DNA of 64,000 bases from the NCBI GenBank assembly GCA_029204225.1, contig MU832654.1, positions 1 through 64,000 of the forward strand, written 5' to 3'. This DNA is from Diphasiastrum complanatum (taxonomy: Eukaryota > Streptophyta > Lycopodiopsida > Lycopodiales > Lycopodiaceae). The notes under the pieces are model-generated. The model was not told where the DNA came from. It worked only from the letters and a program-made list of their open reading frames with translations, and made no database searches. A program made the translations under genes and the position numbers. This document shows positions 63,224 to 64,000 of this stretch, in pieces (the stretch's first letter is position 1; the number at the start of each line of letters is the position of its first letter).

Positions 63224-64000
63224 ATGGAGGACCATCTTGAAGAGTTACGAGCATTGACGGACGGAGAAGAGCTGCCTCGAGAATACAGCTCTCGCATGCA
63301 TCGAGATGGCACCAGGTGCAAGTCGAGAAAAAAAGAGCGTATGCACTCCACAGTGGCGCCTCTCCAAGAAGAGATGGGTGGCCCTTCTGAACCTACACCA
63401 AGAGATGAACCCTTGCCAGAGGTGCAACATGACCTCTTTGAAGTGAAGATGTGGCAATACTTATCAAGCGCAATGACGGCTATGCTTAGCGAGGTGAAGA
63501 AGGACAGAGAAACAGAAAGGAAAGAATGGCAAACATCCTTGCGAACCATGAACCTTACTCAATTTAACCTTGCAAGAGAAATGAGAGACGGGCTAACACA
63601 GCTCGAAGCCAGGTTTGAAGAGTTGGAAGCAACTAGGGGGAATGCAGTGGCGCCTCCTCCACATATACCAAGAGAACCACGAGCCCGAAACACGGAAGGC
63701 CCAAGGAAGACTGTCAAAGTGAAAGCACCACCTACTTTCAAAGGAGAGCGTGACATTCGAGTTGTGGAAGATTGGTTGTTTCACATGGACCATTACTTCC
63801 GTCTGATGAACACTCCTGAGGAAGAAAGAACTGACTTGGAATTAGCATATTTTGAGGGCTACACTACAAACTGGTACCGGATGGCAGGGATGCATTTTCA
63901 TACGGGACGCATTCAAAGCCGTGTTACGAGAGGAGTTCATTCCGAAGGATTCACACATGAGATTGAGGACAGAATTATCGGGGCTCAAACAGAAAGGGTC
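63224..64000 (+). pseudogene. Ty3/gypsy gag, right-edge partial, one frameshift
   Basis: An ATG at 63224 opens a frame that runs to the window end (MEDHLEELRALTDGEELP...). The N-terminal part is charged, with a coiled-coil-like stretch ('MTAMLSEVKKDRETERKEWQ'). Then come 'KVKAPPTFKGERDIRVVEDW' and 'FHMDHYFRLMNTPEEERTDL', the start of the retrotransposon gag (capsid) domain. Near 63890 the expected capsid sequence changes frame and continues as 'DAFKAVLREEFIPKDSHMRL' and 'TELSGLKQKG', so a single indel breaks the gene. Pol would lie beyond the edge. This copy looks younger than the other gypsy remnants in the window. Confidence 0.85.

Overview
This window looks like nuclear DNA from a land plant with a large, repeat-rich genome. 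The evidence is a multi-exon KUP/HAK/KT potassium transporter with plant-type introns, a plant-type calmodulin-linked NAD kinase (NADKc-like), many decayed Ty1/copia and Ty3/gypsy retrotransposons with plant primer-binding sites, and long (CT)n/(AG)n tracts. Only two genes look intact in 64 kb. A fern or another large-genome lineage would fit, but the sequence alone does not fix the species.

Layout. 1-2.6 kb: a conserved-looking plant gene on the minus strand, broken by many frame changes. 2.7-5.0 kb: a coiled-coil ORF between (CT)n tracts and a possible isolated first exon. 6.1-8.2 kb: a recent ~1 kb tandem duplication ending in very long (CT)n tracts. 8.7-16.4 kb: retroelement scraps (gag knuckle, gypsy RT, an LTR with primer-binding site) in AT-rich DNA without genes. 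16.4-19.8 kb: a minus-strand copia element with most of pol. 21.6-25.8 kb: the intact KUP transporter (9 exons, 780 aa). 26.6-36.4 kb: nested repeats, including an inverted pair, a 5' LTR with primer-binding site and a gypsy integrase remnant. 36.4-39.6 kb: a minus-strand element with a well-delimited 562 bp LTR and a gag with acidic repeats. 40.2-41.1 kb: a broken copy of an RRM (hnRNP-like) gene. 42-49.7 kb: copia and LINE remnants, then a plus-strand copia element lacking the RT core, with its 3' LTR. 49.7-56.9 kb: AT-rich DNA with two gypsy leader regions. 56.9-57.9 kb: two tandem copies of a GC-rich element with terminal inverted repeats. 58.8-60.8 kb: the intact NADKc-like gene. 61.3-64 kb: a gypsy 5' LTR, primer-binding site and gag running off the right edge.

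The two intact genes have no evident joint pathway: one moves K+ across membranes, the other would make NADP+ in response to Ca2+/calmodulin. The rest is mostly a record of repeated insertion, decay and local duplication. I found no convincing new biological system. The best candidates for something undescribed are the GC-rich inverted-repeat element at 56.9-57.9 kb, the mutually exclusive hairpins at 10.6 kb, and the primer-site-like GGCGCC array at 55 kb.
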